Assembly: GCA_945911685.1 (NCBI GenBank)
Contig: CAMEAW010000003.1
Span: forward strand, 1 to 61,305
Length of the DNA stretch: 61,305 nucleotides
Source: Bordetella parapertussis
GTDB taxonomy: Bacteria; Pseudomonadota; Gammaproteobacteria; Burkholderiales; Burkholderiaceae_B
Direction of reading: 5' to 3'
The notes below the pieces were generated by a model. It was not told the origin of the DNA. It saw only the letters and a list, made by a program, of their open reading frames with translations, and made no database searches. Shown here one piece after another: positions 8,652 to 18,507 of the stretch (its first letter is position 1; the number at the start of each line of letters is the position of its first letter). The position numbers were made by a program, and so were the translations under genes.

Positions 8652-9593
8652 CTAGCCCAGACGCCCAAGTAACAAGAACTCCATCAGTGCCTTTTGGACG
8701 TGCAGACGATTTTCGGCCTCGTCCCACACCACGCTTTGCGGCCCATCGATGACCTCAGCCGCAACCTCCTCCCCGCGGTGCGCTGGCAGGCAATGCATGA
8801 AAAGTGCGTTGGGCGTCGCCTGAGCCATCATGTCTTGATCGACACACCAGTCAGCAAAAGCTTTGCGGCGCTCTTCGTTTTCGGCTTCGTAGCCCATGCT
8901 AGTCCAGACATCGGTCGTGACTAAGTGGGCGCCTTTGCAGGCCTCGTTTGGATCCGTAAATTCTTTGACGGTACCGGGTTTGACTGTGGTCAGTCGGCTC
9001 GGATCAAGTAAATAGCCGGTTGGGGCAGAGACGTGAAGCGTAAAGCCCAGCAGTTCAGCGGCTTGAATCCAGGTATAGGCCATATTGTTGGCATCACCCA
9101 CCCACGCCACGATTTTGCCTGCGAGACTGCCGCGCGTTTCAATATAAGTAAAGACGTCGGCCAAAATCTGGCAGGGATGAAACTCGTTGGTTAAGCCATT
9201 GATAACCGGTACCCTCGAGTGCGCGGCAAAGGTATCAAGGCGGGTTTGCTCGAAGGTTCGAATCATCACAAGGTCAACCATGCGCGACACCACACGAGCA
9301 GTGTCTTCAATGGGTTCAGAGCGACCTAATTGCGAGTCGGTAGTGGTGAGATGAATAACTGAACCACCCATCTGGTACATGCCCGCTTCAAAAGAGACTC
9401 GAGTGCGCGTACTGGCTTTTTCAAAGACCATGGCCAAGGTGCGGTCGTGCAAAGGGCGATGAGGTTCGTAGCGCTTGAATTTGTCTTTGATCAGTTTGGC
9501 GCGCTCAAGCACATAGAGCAGTTCGTCGGTGCTGAGGTCTTGCAATTGTAGAAAATGCCGAAGCGAGCCGGCGTTAGGTACGGCGTTTGACAT
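8652..9593 (-). CDS. argF: Ornithine carbamoyltransferase
   Basis: ArgF converts ornithine and carbamoyl phosphate to citrulline. The carbamoyl-phosphate motif STRTR is visible in EKASTRTRVSFEAGMYQMGG. HPCQILADVFT and the ornithine-loop motif HCLPAHRGEEV are also present. With the start at 9593 (MSNAVPNAGSLRHFLQLQDLS, in two parts MSNAVPNAG and SLRHFLQLQDLS) the protein has 313 aa, the usual size. The alternative start at 9629 adds 12 residues unlike the family. It is the middle gene of the leftward argD-argF-argG cluster. Confidence 0.96.
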   Translation of the reverse strand: MSNAVPNAGSLRHFLQLQDLSTDELLYVLERAKLIKDKFKRYEPHRPLHDRTLAMVFEKASTRTRVSFEAGMYQMGGSVIHLTTTDSQLGRSEPIEDTARVVSRMVDLVMIRTFEQTRLDTFAAHSRVPVINGLTNEFHPCQILADVFTYIETRGSLAGKIVAWVGDANNMAYTWIQAAELLGFTLHVSAPTGYLLDPSRLTTVKPGTVKEFTDPNEACKGAHLVTTDVWTSMGYEAENEERRKAFADWCVDQDMMAQATPNALFMHCLPAHRGEEVAAEVIDGPQSVVWDEAENRLHVQKALMEFLLLGRLG

Positions 9594-9631
9594 GAGGGAC
9601 TCGATAAAGTTGTCAGGCCTGAGCCGCACGA

Positions 9632-9656
9632 CCTCACGCTATGTTTGAGCGTCAGG
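9632..9656 (-). other. hairpin between argD and argF
   Basis: CCTCACGCT (9632-9640) and AGCGTCAGG (9648-9656) form a 9-bp stem with one mismatch around a 7-nt loop. No T-run follows, so it looks like an intercistronic mRNA hairpin. The word GTCAGGCC occurs on both sides (9612 and 9651). Confidence 0.35.
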
Positions 9657-9671
9657 CCGTGTCAGTGCAGG

Positions 9672-10853
9672 TTAGGCGGTTTCGGCGTTAAACGCCTTGA
9701 TCAGCGGCACCAAAATCTTGACGATTTCGTCGGCCTCTTGGGTGGTGAGGATGAGTGGGGGTAACAGACGCACTACGCGGTCGCGCGTGACGTTAATCAG
9801 CAGGCCCGCCTCAAGCGCACGCATCGTCAACACGCCACAGGGCTTTTCAAGTTCGATGCCTAACATGAGGCCTTGGCCACGCACTTCGCGCACGCCTGGC
9901 GTTCCTAACAGGGCTTTGCCAAGCTCGGCCTTCAGGTGGGCGCCAACCGTCGCAGCGTTTTCAAGAAGTTTTTCTTCTTCGAGGGCGCGCAGGACAGCAA
10001 CACCCGCGGCGCTGACTAGGGGGCTGCCACCGAAGGTGGTGCCATGGCTGCCTGGACCCAAAACGCCCGCTGCCGGGCCGCAGGCGCCGATCGCGCCGAT
10101 GGGCACGCCACCACCTAAGCCTTTTGCAAAGACCACGACATCAGGCAGAATATCGGCCCATTGATGCGCCAGCCACTTGCCTGTGCGACCGATACCTGAC
10201 TGCACTTCGTCGATCATCATGAGCCAGCCACGCTCATTACATAGAGCGCGCAAGTCTTTTAGATTTTGTATGTCGGTGGGGCGAATGCCGCCTTCACCTT
10301 GCAACACTTCAAGCAGGACGGCCACTACGCGCGGCTCAGCGTCGCCAGCCGCTTTGATGGCGGCGAGGTCGTTGTAAGCGACTTTGATAAAGCCACCTGG
10401 TAAAGGGCCAAAGCCCGTGCGTGCTTTCTCGCTGTCGGTTGCAGCAAGCGTACCGATGGTACGGCCATGCCATGAGGATTCCATGGTGATGATGGTGGGC
10501 AGATCATTGCCTTTTTTGTAGCCGTAATAGCGCGCCAGTTTGATGGCCGCTTCGTTGGCTTCGGCGCCGCTGTTACCAAACACGATCTCAGTCATGCCTG
10601 ACATTTTTGTCATGCGCTGAGCGAGTTCTTCTTGTTCTGGTACTTCGTATAAGTTTGAGACATGAATGACGCGCGCAGCCTGCTCGCTGATTGCAGCAAC
10701 CAGTTTGGGGTGCGCATGCCCTAAGCATGACACGCCAATGCCCGCCATCGCGTCGAGATAGCGTCGGCCCTTGGTATCCCATAGCCAAACCCCTTTACCG
10801 TGGGTAAAGGCGACTGGAAGGCGGGAATACGTATTGGAAAGGGCAGATGTCAT
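9672..10853 (-). CDS. argD: Acetylornithine/succinyldiaminopimelate-type aminotransferase (class III)
   Basis: This PLP enzyme transaminates N-acetylglutamate semialdehyde to N-acetylornithine, and may also serve lysine synthesis. The 393-aa product has the class III features NSGAEANEAAIKLARYYG, the aspartate in MMIDEVQSGIGRTG, and the PLP lysine in VVVFAKGLGGGVPIGA. The start at 10853 (MTSALSNTYSRLPVAF) has a GGAG ribosome binding site 9 nt upstream. An upstream in-frame extension to 10922 is unlikely. It is the first gene of argD-argF-argG and is divergent from the DUF3579 gene. A separate dapC lies near 50 kb, so argD here probably serves arginine. Confidence 0.93.
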   Translation of the reverse strand: MTSALSNTYSRLPVAFTHGKGVWLWDTKGRRYLDAMAGIGVSCLGHAHPKLVAAISEQAARVIHVSNLYEVPEQEELAQRMTKMSGMTEIVFGNSGAEANEAAIKLARYYGYKKGNDLPTIITMESSWHGRTIGTLAATDSEKARTGFGPLPGGFIKVAYNDLAAIKAAGDAEPRVVAVLLEVLQGEGGIRPTDIQNLKDLRALCNERGWLMMIDEVQSGIGRTGKWLAHQWADILPDVVVFAKGLGGGVPIGAIGACGPAAGVLGPGSHGTTFGGSPLVSAAGVAVLRALEEEKLLENAATVGAHLKAELGKALLGTPGVREVRGQGLMLGIELEKPCGVLTMRALEAGLLINVTRDRVVRLLPPLILTTQEADEIVKILVPLIKAFNAETA

Positions 10854-10984
10854 GGCCAGGGCTCCGTAAGATACCCGTGATGCAGGAGCGCATGTCGGGT
10901 GTAAAACATCAATCATATACAATCTTGGCGACAGAGGCGTGAATCAGAAGTTTACGGGTTCTGAATCGGCGACACGGGTTGTGC

Positions 10985-11302
10985 ATGACAGCAGAAGTTC
11001 GTTATTTTGTCATATATGGTGTGACAGAAGCAGGCAGTACATTTAGGCCCAGCGACTGGGCTGAGAGGCTTGCCGGCGTACTCGCGCCCTACCGCCCGCC
11101 GGGCTCGCTAGGTGGTTATATCTCGTATTCGCCTTACGCCGTACCGTCAACCCTTGAGGGGCAACGATGCGTTGTCGTAGACGGTCGGCTGCGGGATCTT
11201 GAACCTCTTGCCTGGCAATTCGTACATGACTTTGCCCACGACAATCAGCTTAAAACCAAAGCTGACTTGTCCGAAGATCCCTTAGTGCGACATTCTTCTT
11301 AG
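10985..11302 (+). CDS. DUF3579 protein
   Basis: This 105-aa protein has unknown function. The sequence (MTAEVRYFVIYGVTEAGSTF, then RPSDWAERLAGVL and GYISYSPYAVPS) matches what I recall of DUF3579, a family found mainly in Betaproteobacteria and often beside argD/argF. It has no signal peptide, membrane segment or catalytic motif, and looks like a small soluble cytoplasmic protein. I chose the ATG at 10985; a TTG at 10979 is possible. It is divergent from argD, with a shared 131-nt intergenic region that includes TACAAT at 10917-10922. It converges on the dehydrogenase gene with a 6-nt gap. Confidence 0.8.
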   Translation: MTAEVRYFVIYGVTEAGSTFRPSDWAERLAGVLAPYRPPGSLGGYISYSPYAVPSTLEGQRCVVVDGRLRDLEPLAWQFVHDFAHDNQLKTKADLSEDPLVRHSS

Positions 11303-11308
11303 CGCGCT

Positions 11309-12265
11309 TTAAATAGCCAGTGGCGTGACAAGCTTGCCGTGCGTAAACATGCTGTGCAGGTTATCAAGAACGCAGTCGGTCATTGCGCGGCGAGTTTCGT
11401 GCGTGGCACTTGCCACGTGTGGCATCAATACGACATTATTGAGTGTTTTAAGCTGATCGGGCACTTTGGGCTCGTTGTCGAACACATCAAGACCCGCGCC
11501 ACCCAGTTCGCCCGACGCCAACAGGCGCACCATCGCGGGCTCGTCAATCACCGAACCGCGCGCGATATTAATCAGACGGCCTGAGGGGCCAAGGGCACGC
11601 ATAATTTCTTCGTTGACCAAGTGTTTGGTACTGGCGCCACCCACCGTAGCAAGTACTAAAAAGTCACTTTCGCGGGCCAGTTCGAGCAACGACGCTTGAT
11701 AGGCGTAAGGTACGTCGCTGCGCGGCTTACGATTATGATACGAAACCGTCATATCAAAACCTAGACCACGGCGTGCAATAGCTTCGCCAATACGTCCTAA
11801 GCCAACGATACCCAGCTTTTTGCCGCTGACGCGTGCGCCCAGCGGTAGCGTGCCGGTTTTGTTTTCCCAGTGGTTTTCGCGTACGAAGCGATCACCCCAA
11901 CCAATGTTACGTGCGCAGGCCAGCAACAAGCCCCAGGCAATATCGGCTACGCAGTCGTTTAACACGTCAGGCGTTGTGCTGACTTGGATCTTGCGCGCGG
12001 CGGCGCTTTCAAGATCAATTTTGTCATAGCCGACACCCCAGGTACAAATAGCACGCAGTTTGGGCAAGGCTGCGATGATTTCAGTCGTGCAGCCGAAGTT
12101 AGCCGTTGTGGCAACCACTTCAATGCGGTTGGCATGCTCACGCAAGAAAACGTCTTTGTCGGCGGCCTTCCAGTATTCGAGGACTTCGTAGCGCTCGGCG
12201 AGTTCGCCATCGGCGGGCGCATGGCCGGCGAAGGATCCAATTTGTAAGATCAGTGGTTTAGTCAT
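11309..12265 (-). CDS. D-isomer-specific 2-hydroxyacid dehydrogenase
   Basis: This 318-aa NAD(P)-dependent oxidoreductase interconverts 2-keto and 2-hydroxy acids. The nucleotide-binding motif GIVGLGRIGEAIARR lies near residues 150-165. The catalytic triad is visible as Arg in NIARGSVID, Glu in FDNEPKVP and His in MPHVASATHETR. It resembles glyoxylate/hydroxypyruvate reductases, but I cannot name the substrate. It appears to be a single gene, converging on the DUF3579 gene. Confidence 0.9.
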   Translation of the reverse strand: MTKPLILQIGSFAGHAPADGELAERYEVLEYWKAADKDVFLREHANRIEVVATTANFGCTTEIIAALPKLRAICTWGVGYDKIDLESAAARKIQVSTTPDVLNDCVADIAWGLLLACARNIGWGDRFVRENHWENKTGTLPLGARVSGKKLGIVGLGRIGEAIARRGLGFDMTVSYHNRKPRSDVPYAYQASLLELARESDFLVLATVGGASTKHLVNEEIMRALGPSGRLINIARGSVIDEPAMVRLLASGELGGAGLDVFDNEPKVPDQLKTLNNVVLMPHVASATHETRRAMTDCVLDNLHSMFTHGKLVTPLAI

Positions 12266-12440
12266 GGGGGCGGACCTATCGTTTGAGATTGAGTCGTGAG
12301 TCTTGCTGTGTGTTTGGGTCGTTCACGACGCTAAGCACTGCGCTTAGCTGCACGTGTTGCACAGTAGAACAGGCAGATTGCTGTTATGTAAAGAGATCAG
12401 ATTTGTACGAGCTGCGTGCTTGGCCTTGTTGAGGCAAGAT

Positions 12441-12469
12441 AAAAAAACAAAGCAGCCCAGAAGGGCTGC
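12441..12469 (-). terminator. rpsT terminator
   Basis: On the minus strand GCAGCCC and GGGCTGC form a perfect 7-bp stem with a 4-nt loop (12452-12469). A near-continuous T-run follows, including T7 at 12447-12441. It sits about 145 nt downstream of the rpsT stop. The surrounding gene-free stretch, 12266-12613, shows nothing else except a tandem repeat. Confidence 0.85.
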
Positions 12470-12535
12470 ATAGGCAAATCATTTACCGCAATTTTGCCGG
12501 CTGGGCCAGAGCAATCTTACGAACCCAATTAAGCT

Positions 12536-12558
12536 GTTACTGAAACCGTTACTGAAAC
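12536..12558. repeat. 11-bp word repeated in tandem (period 12)
   Basis: GTTACTGAAAC occurs at 12536-12546 and again at 12548-12558, with a partial third copy (TACTG) just after. It lies in the rpsT 3' untranslated region between the stop and the terminator. Confidence 0.7.
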
Positions 12559-12613
12559 TACTGCCAACCTTGCCGACCGATACGTTAAAGAACGTGACCA
12601 GCCAGTGAAGGTG

Positions 12614-12877
12614 TTAGGCCAGTGCTTTAACGGCAGCAGACAAACGGCTTTTATGACGTGCTGCTTTGTTTTTGTGGATGATGTTTTTATCAGCCACGCG
12701 ATCAATCACGCTGGTTGCTTTTTGCAAGATATCAGCAGCAACTGACTTGTCGCCAGTTTCGATCGCGGTACGCACGCGCTTGATAGCGGTACGCAGCATT
12801 GAGCGCAGGCTTGAGTTGTGCTTGTTCAGCGCAACAGATTGGCGTGCGCGTTTGCGGGCTTGGGCGGTATTGGCCAT
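12614..12877 (-). CDS. rpsT: 30S ribosomal protein S20
   Basis: This is a primary 16S rRNA-binding protein of the small subunit. The 87-aa product starts [20 protein letters not shown] and is Lys/Arg/Ala-rich throughout, ending [14 protein letters not shown], as in the family. It is monocistronic, with its own promoter at 12922-12950 and a strong terminator at 12441-12469. murJ begins well upstream on the same strand and is separate. Confidence 0.97.
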   Translation of the reverse strand: MANTAQARKRARQSVALNKHNSSLRSMLRTAIKRVRTAIETGDKSVAADILQKATSVIDRVADKNIIHKNKAARHKSRLSAAVKALA

Positions 12878-12921
12878 GTTCTAAATTCTTTGAAAGAGTT
12901 AAAGGTGCAGCAAAGTCGACA

Positions 12922-12950
12922 ATTCTAGCACTAAGCCTCTGTTTTGCCAA
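12922..12950 (-). promoter_or_regulatory. sigma-70 promoter of rpsT
   Basis: On the minus strand TTGGCA (12950-12945) is followed by exactly 17 nt and TAGAAT (12927-12922). Transcription would start near 12915, giving a leader of about 38 nt before the rpsT ATG. Confidence 0.75.
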
Positions 12951-13016
12951 CTGTATTTGAAGTCGTGTTGGTGCAACGTGAGAATGTCCGGTATCTGCTA
13001 AGTCGAAATGTCGGGT

Positions 13017-14585
13017 TCAATCGAGTTTTGCAGTCGGTGCGCGCCTAAAGTGCCTGGGGCGAAGCCCAGTAAGTGCTAAAACACCCAAATAGACAAGGCC
13101 GCCCACCAAAAAGACTGCTGTAAGGGTGGCGATCCGAACCAGCGGTGTGGTGTGTAAGCTCAGCCAGTCAACGTGACGAGACACCCACCAAAGTAGGCCG
13201 GCCAGTGCGGCAAGCGCCAGGCTTTGTTGCACTAAAAAACGCCACCAGCCCTTTGCGGGTTGATAAATACCTTTGCGACGTAAGCCGATCAATAGAGCCA
13301 GTGCGTTGACGCACGCGCCTAAGCCAATGGCCAGGGCCAGCCCCGCATGCGCGAGCCAGGGTACCAGCAGCAGGTTCAGTAGCTGGGTCAAGAGCAAGAC
13401 TGCGATCGCGATTTTTACGGGGCTGCGGATATCTTGTTTGGCGTAAAAGCCGGGCGCCAGGATCTTGATGCTGAGCAGGCCGACCAGGCCAACCGAGTAG
13501 GCCATCACGGCCAGACGCGTCTGCTGCACATCAGCGGCCGAAAACGCACCATAGTGAAACAGCGTGGCCACCAACGCGTCAGCCAGCATAATCATGCACA
13601 GCGCTGCCGGTAAGCCTAGCAACAGCATCAGGCGCAGCCCCCAGTCGAGCAGGGCGCTATAGCGTTCGGTGTCCTGGTCGGCGTGCGCGCGCGTCAGGCT
13701 GGGCAGCAAGACTGTGCCGAGCGCAACCCCAATCAGTGCCGTCGGAAACTCCATCAGACGATCGGCAAAAGACAGCCAGGTGACGCTTCCGGCAGTTAGC
13801 CAGGTGGCAATGTTCGTATTAATCAGCAACGAAATTTGCGCGACGGACACGCCAAGCGTGGCCGGTAGCATCTGACGCATGACGCGACGTACTAGCGGAT
13901 CTTGCAGGGCTGGCCTGACCGGGCCTAACAAATGGGGCTGCAGATTTAGGCGAGAGAGTGCCCACCATTGCACGGCAAACTGTGCCACGCCCCCTAGCAT
14001 GACACCGGCTGCAAGGGCGTAAATGGGGCGGGTAAAAAACCCCGATAAAAAAATACTGGCGCCAATCATTGACAGGTTTAGCAGCGCAGGCGTGATCGCC
14101 GGGATGGCAAAGTGACGCCAGGTATTTAAGACCCCTGAGGCAAAGGCCACGAGCGACATGCAGATAATGTACGGAAACATTAACCGGGTCATCCAGACGG
14201 CCGCTTCAAAGTCACTTGCGCGCGAAGCTTCGGTTAAACCGCTAGCCATAGCCGCGACCACCAAGGGGGCACCTAAGACGCCCAGCAAGGTGACGACGCA
14301 CAACACCAAGAATAGCGTTCGCGCCACTCTGTCTAAGAGCTGTTGAACGGCTTGCGGCTCGTGTTGATTGCGCGCCTCACCTAAGATCGGCACGAAGGCT
14401 TGCGCGAAGGCACCCTCGGCGAACAGGCGGCGTAAAAGGTTAGGGATGCGGAAGGCTACCCAAAACGCATCGGTCAGTGCGCTGGCCCCAAACGCACGAG
14501 CAATCATGACATCGCGCACCAACCCTGTGATGCGCGATAACAAGGTGAGGCTGCTGACTGTGGCAGCGGCCCGAAATAAACTCAT
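13017..14585 (-). CDS. murJ: Lipid II flippase MurJ (MviN)
   Basis: MurJ is an inner-membrane MOP-superfamily protein that moves the peptidoglycan precursor lipid II to the periplasmic face. The 522-aa product starts [19 protein letters not shown] and has about 14 hydrophobic segments. Conserved blocks include [36 protein letters not shown] and the arginine-rich loop after it. The frame is open upstream to 14792, but the ATG at 14585 overlaps the TGA of the preceding SDR gene as ATGA. That fits translational coupling and the family N-terminus. It is the last gene of the long leftward exbB-to-murJ run. Confidence 0.95.
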   Translation of the reverse strand: MSLFRAAATVSSLTLLSRITGLVRDVMIARAFGASALTDAFWVAFRIPNLLRRLFAEGAFAQAFVPILGEARNQHEPQAVQQLLDRVARTLFLVLCVVTLLGVLGAPLVVAAMASGLTEASRASDFEAAVWMTRLMFPYIICMSLVAFASGVLNTWRHFAIPAITPALLNLSMIGASIFLSGFFTRPIYALAAGVMLGGVAQFAVQWWALSRLNLQPHLLGPVRPALQDPLVRRVMRQMLPATLGVSVAQISLLINTNIATWLTAGSVTWLSFADRLMEFPTALIGVALGTVLLPSLTRAHADQDTERYSALLDWGLRLMLLLGLPAALCMIMLADALVATLFHYGAFSAADVQQTRLAVMAYSVGLVGLLSIKILAPGFYAKQDIRSPVKIAIAVLLLTQLLNLLLVPWLAHAGLALAIGLGACVNALALLIGLRRKGIYQPAKGWWRFLVQQSLALAALAGLLWWVSRHVDWLSLHTTPLVRIATLTAVFLVGGLVYLGVLALTGLRPRHFRRAPTAKLD

Positions 14586-15340
14586 TTTGGCGGCATGCGA
14601 ATCGCACCGTCTAAGCGAATCGTCTCTCCGTTCAACATTTCGTTGGTCACAATTTGATGGACCAGTTTGGCGTAGTCTTCTGGGCGACCGAATCTTGACG
14701 GAAAAGGGATGCTGGCGGCGAGCGAGTCTTGTACCGCCTGGGGCATGCCAAACATCATCGGGGTGCCGAAGATACCGGGCGCGATGGTGCAACAGCGAAT
14801 CCCTTGGGGGGCCAGATCGCGGGCGATCGGCAAGGTCATGCCGACCACACCCGCCTTAGAGGCCGCGTAAGCCACTTGACCAATTTGCCCGTCGTAGGCG
14901 GCAACGGAGGCGGTGTTAATCAGCACGCCACGTTCGCCGGTTGCTTCGGGCTCGTTTTTGCCCATTGCCTCGGCGGCAATCCGAATCATGTTGAAGGTGC
15001 CGATTAAATTGATGCTGATCACTTTTTGAAACATATCAAGCGGATGTGCGCCTTGCTTGCCCACGGTTCGTGCGGCAGGCGCAATGCCAGCGCAATTCAC
15101 TAGGCCAAAGAGCTTGCCTAACGATAGGGCGTGCGCGACAGCCGCGCGCGCATCTTGCTCTTGCGTGACGTCGCAGTGAATGTAATGTTGGCCGAGTTCG
15201 GTCGCCAAGGCTTGGCCAGCCTCGTCTTGCACATCAGCCAGCACAACACGAGCGCCTTGTTGGGTCAGCATTTTGGCTGTGCCGGCCCCTAAACCTGAGG
15301 CGCCACCTGTGACGATGAAAACTTTATGTGCGATGTCCAT
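14582..15340 (-). CDS. Short-chain dehydrogenase/reductase (3-hydroxyacyl-CoA dehydrogenase type 2-like)
   Basis: This 252-aa NAD(P)-dependent Rossmann enzyme has the cofactor motif [11 protein letters not shown] (residues 11-21), the VNCAGIAPA motif, the catalytic Ser in INTASVAAY and YAASKAG with Tyr and Lys. The loop [15 protein letters not shown] resembles type-2 hydroxyacyl-CoA dehydrogenases (HSD17B10-like), which suggests a role in fatty-acid or branched-chain catabolism. The substrate is inferred only. It sits between adk and murJ, overlapping murJ by 4 nt (ATGA), and follows adk after 57 nt containing a strong hairpin. Confidence 0.9.
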   Translation of the reverse strand: MDIAHKVFIVTGGASGLGAGTAKMLTQQGARVVLADVQDEAGQALATELGQHYIHCDVTQEQDARAAVAHALSLGKLFGLVNCAGIAPAARTVGKQGAHPLDMFQKVISINLIGTFNMIRIAAEAMGKNEPEATGERGVLINTASVAAYDGQIGQVAYAASKAGVVGMTLPIARDLAPQGIRCCTIAPGIFGTPMMFGMPQAVQDSLAASIPFPSRFGRPEDYAKLVHQIVTNEMLNGETIRLDGAIRMPPK

Positions 15341-15366
15341 GATTTGACTCTGAGCGGATTGAAGCA

Positions 15367-15390
15367 GACGCTGCGCCTCAGCGCAGCGTC
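15367..15390 (-). other. perfect 10-bp hairpin between adk and the SDR gene
   Basis: GACGCTGCGC (15367-15376) and GCGCAGCGTC (15381-15390) are exact inverted repeats around a 4-nt loop. It begins 7 nt past the adk stop on the transcribed strand. No T-run follows. It may protect the adk transcript's 3' end or reduce expression of downstream genes. Confidence 0.6.
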
Positions 15391-15397
15391 GTGAAAA

Positions 15398-16090
<693 letters not shown>

Positions 16091-16124
16091 TTATGCCGCA
16101 TCGTAACCGACCAAGGCCTGCGTT

Positions 16125-16156
16125 GGGTTCAAGGCTTACCCTACGGGGTTCAAGGC
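16125..16156. repeat. 11-bp direct repeat, period 21, between kdsB and adk
   Basis: GGGTTCAAGGC occurs at 16125-16135 and again at 16146-16156. The 143-nt gap around it holds no gene. Confidence 0.6.
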
Positions 16157-16191
16157 GCAACCTTAAGCGCCATCGGTAGTCTGCTGAAAGT

Positions 16192-16986
16192 TTAGCGGGT
16201 CAAGAACTGCCTAACCCTAAGAAGGTCTTCGGGGGTGTCAACGCCCGCCCCAGGATGCGAGGCGATTTTCATGACCGAGATGGCATAGCCATGCTCGAGC
16301 GCACGTAACTGCTCAAGCATTTCCAGGCGTTCAAGTGTGCCGGTGCTGAGGGTCGGAAAACGCTTTAAAAACTCGACGCGATAGGCGTAGAGGCCGATAT
16401 GATGCATGGCCAGAAAATCTACGGCGAGCGAGCGGTGTTCGGTGCTGAATCTTTCGCGATCCCAGGGGATCGGGGCGCGTGAAAAATATAACGCACGACC
16501 GCGTTGATCGCAGACGACTTTGACAATATTTGGGTTGAATAAGCTGGACAGCTCAGTGAGCGGGCTCGCACACGTCGCAATGGCTGCCTCGGTATCGTGG
16601 CTAAGTTGTTGCGCGACGCGATTGATCAGGTCCGGATCCATGAGCGGTTCGTCGCCTTGCACATTCACTACGATCGTCTCGTTTGGCAAACCTAGGTGTG
16701 TGACGACCTCGGCCAGGCGGTCGGTCCCTGAGGCGTGGTCGACGCGGGTCATTAGGGTTTCGACCCCGGCCGCACGGGCGGCGTGCGCAATGTCTGGGTG
16801 GTCGGTGGCAATGACAACACGTGCAGCCTTTGACGCCAGTGCTTGCTCGGCGACGCGTAGCACCATCGGCTTACCTGCTAGATCAGCCAGCATTTTTCCA
16901 GGCAATCTGGTCGAGGCGTAACGCGCCGGGATGACCACAATAAAGGGGGCTGAGGAATCAGTGGCGAGCGCGGCTCGGTCGTTCAC
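16192..16986 (-). CDS. kdsB: 3-deoxy-manno-octulosonate cytidylyltransferase (CMP-KDO synthetase)
   Basis: KdsB activates KDO with CTP to CMP-KDO for the lipopolysaccharide inner core. The 264-aa product contains the nucleotide-binding [20 protein letters not shown], the family motif [12 protein letters not shown] and [10 protein letters not shown]. The C-terminal [14 protein letters not shown] is also typical. It is 17 nt downstream of the Trm112-family gene and in the same run as lpxK, so lipid A and KDO steps are grouped. Confidence 0.96.
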   Translation of the reverse strand: MNDRAALATDSSAPFIVVIPARYASTRLPGKMLADLAGKPMVLRVAEQALASKAARVVIATDHPDIAHAARAAGVETLMTRVDHASGTDRLAEVVTHLGLPNETIVVNVQGDEPLMDPDLINRVAQQLSHDTEAAIATCASPLTELSSLFNPNIVKVVCDQRGRALYFSRAPIPWDRERFSTEHRSLAVDFLAMHHIGLYAYRVEFLKRFPTLSTGTLERLEMLEQLRALEHGYAISVMKIASHPGAGVDTPEDLLRVRQFLTR

Positions 16987-17003
16987 GGCGGTGTTGCCTT
17001 GGC

Positions 17004-17243
17004 TTAGAGAGAGGTGTTGCCGGGGTGCGGCAGGTCGCCGCTTGGCTCAGGTTGTATCGCTACACTGATGTCTTCGTCTGCGTTCAAGCTGCGCGCCTGA
17101 TCTTCAAGCATCACCGGTACCCCGTCGCGCACGGGGAAGCCCAAGCGATCGCCTCTGCAGATTAATTCTGTACGAGTCGAGTTGACGTAGAGCCGGCCTT
17201 TGCAAAGCGGGCATACCAGCAGATCGAGTAAGCGTGTTTCCAT
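17004..17243 (-). CDS. Trm112/YcaR-family small zinc-ribbon protein
   Basis: This 79-aa protein starts [19 protein letters not shown]. The CPLCKG knuckle and [21 protein letters not shown] are hallmarks of bacterial YcaR/Trm112-like proteins (UPF0434), usually encoded between lpxK and kdsB. Only one full CxxC pair plus a later cysteine (ELICRG) is visible. The role is unknown in most bacteria. The eukaryotic relative activates methyltransferases. It lies 13 nt after lpxK and 17 nt before kdsB. Confidence 0.88.
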   Translation of the reverse strand: METRLLDLLVCPLCKGRLYVNSTRTELICRGDRLGFPVRDGVPVMLEDQARSLNADEDISVAIQPEPSGDLPHPGNTSL

Positions 17244-17256
17244 GCCCGCATTGTAA

Positions 17257-18507
17257 TCACTCGGATGGCGATTTTGCAGGGGAAGGTAGGTGTTTGACCA
17301 GTTTAGTTGCCCACAAGGCGTCAGAAAATACGGCCTCGGTGGCGACGACCCAAATCCTAGGGTCTTGCAACACTTGGCATTTAATCGCATCCTTTGAGGT
17401 GATTAAAACGAGATCGGCTATTTGGGCATCGAATAAAGCCGCCTCAAGAGGGTGATGGTCGGGGAGCCCCCGGCAGTGTTGATACAAGATCCCTATATCT
17501 CTCAGTGTTTTAAAAAATCTATCCGGTTCACTTATTGCAGCGATTGCCGTTATGGTCTTGTTTTGTTGGGACTTTATAAATTCTTTGACAGATAGGTTTA
17601 TTTTATTATCTAGTGAGTGAAGGTGCGTCACTTGCAGCCACATCGACAGCTCAGACGGTTGTTTGATCAAGAGTCGTGCCGCTGTCGGGTGGTTGAGCGA
17701 ACAAGGTGCTTGCTGTCTAGCTTTTGCTTTAGCCTCAGCCTTAGCTTCTGCCTCAGCCTCAGCTTCTGCCTCAGCCTCAGCGAAGTCGACTGGCGTCAAG
17801 GGCGCACTGTGCGGCGGCGCTGTTGCCAAGCGGGTGATCACGAGCTCAACGGTGTGAAGTCGGCTGGGCGACTCGCGCAGTGGCCCAGCGGGCAGCAGCC
17901 AGCCGTTACCGATCTGCCGTTGGTCTTGCACGATGATTTCAAGATCACGCGCCAGGGCAAGGTGCTGCAAGCCATCATCTGACACGATGACATCAACCTG
18001 AGGGTGCGCGGCTAACAAGGCTTGGCAGGCCAGACGACGATTTGGATGCACACAGATTGGTGCGTGAGTTTGCTCGCTGATTAACGACGGTTCATCACCC
18101 AAGGTCTGCGGTTCAACCTTGCCTTGTCCAACGCGCGGGGTCGGCCCCACGTTGACGCCATAGCCACGGCTAATCACACCGGGGTGATAGCCCATGGCCA
18201 AGAGTTGTTGAACAAGGGCGATCACGACCGGTGTTTTGCCGACCCCGCCCACATATAAATTGCCCACAACGATGACAGGCACCGGTGCACGGTAAACCGT
18301 ATGCGAGTTGCTTTGGTACCAAACGCGTTTAGCCCAAACGTAGCCGCCCACCAGGCAAGAAAAGGGCCACAGTAACCGCGCCCATAGCCCGCGCTTTTGC
18401 CACTGCCGATGCAGCCAACGTGCCGCAGCGGCCTTGAGGCGAACGGTTTTCAAATCATCTTGAAGGCGGCCCGACTGCAAGCGAGCCTCGGGGCTAGCCG
18501 TTTTCAC
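17257..18507 (-). CDS. lpxK: Tetraacyldisaccharide 4'-kinase
   Basis: LpxK phosphorylates the 4' position of the lipid A disaccharide at the inner membrane. The Walker A loop is GNLYVGGVGKTP (residues 82-93). VISRGYG, DEPSLI and VIVSDDGLQH are family landmarks, followed by the C-terminal block LPDHHPL and LITSKDAIKC. At 416 aa it is longer than the usual 320-350. There are about 30 extra N-terminal residues and an insertion around residues 241-300 that includes an alternating Ala-Glu/Lys run (243-263). The DNA for the following 150 bases is noticeably AT-rich. The start at 18507 overlaps the exbD stop as ATGA, supporting it. The repeat makes this copy unusual, but all key motifs are intact. 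Confidence 0.93.
   Translation of the reverse strand: MKTASPEARLQSGRLQDDLKTVRLKAAAARWLHRQWQKRGLWARLLWPFSCLVGGYVWAKRVWYQSNSHTVYRAPVPVIVVGNLYVGGVGKTPVVIALVQQLLAMGYHPGVISRGYGVNVGPTPRVGQGKVEPQTLGDEPSLISEQTHAPICVHPNRRLACQALLAAHPQVDVIVSDDGLQHLALARDLEIIVQDQRQIGNGWLLPAGPLRESPSRLHTVELVITRLATAPPHSAPLTPVDFAEAEAEAEAEAEAKAEAKAKARQQAPCSLNHPTAARLLIKQPSELSMWLQVTHLHSLDNKINLSVKEFIKSQQNKTITAIAAISEPDRFFKTLRDIGILYQHCRGLPDHHPLEAALFDAQIADLVLITSKDAIKCQVLQDPRIWVVATEAVFSDALWATKLVKHLPSPAKSPSE

Noticed and set aside
9672..10984. ArgR operator upstream of argD
   Set aside because: The 131-nt region is AT-rich around TATATGATTG but shows no clear pair of ARG boxes.
14368..14859. Open frame of 163 codons on the plus strand across murJ and the SDR gene
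   Set aside because: It crosses two well-supported genes on the other strand, and its sequence has no recognisable features.
17663..17982. Open frames opposite lpxK rich in Ala/Ser repeats
   Set aside because: They are the antisense of the lpxK AE repeat. They have no ribosome binding site and no family resemblance.
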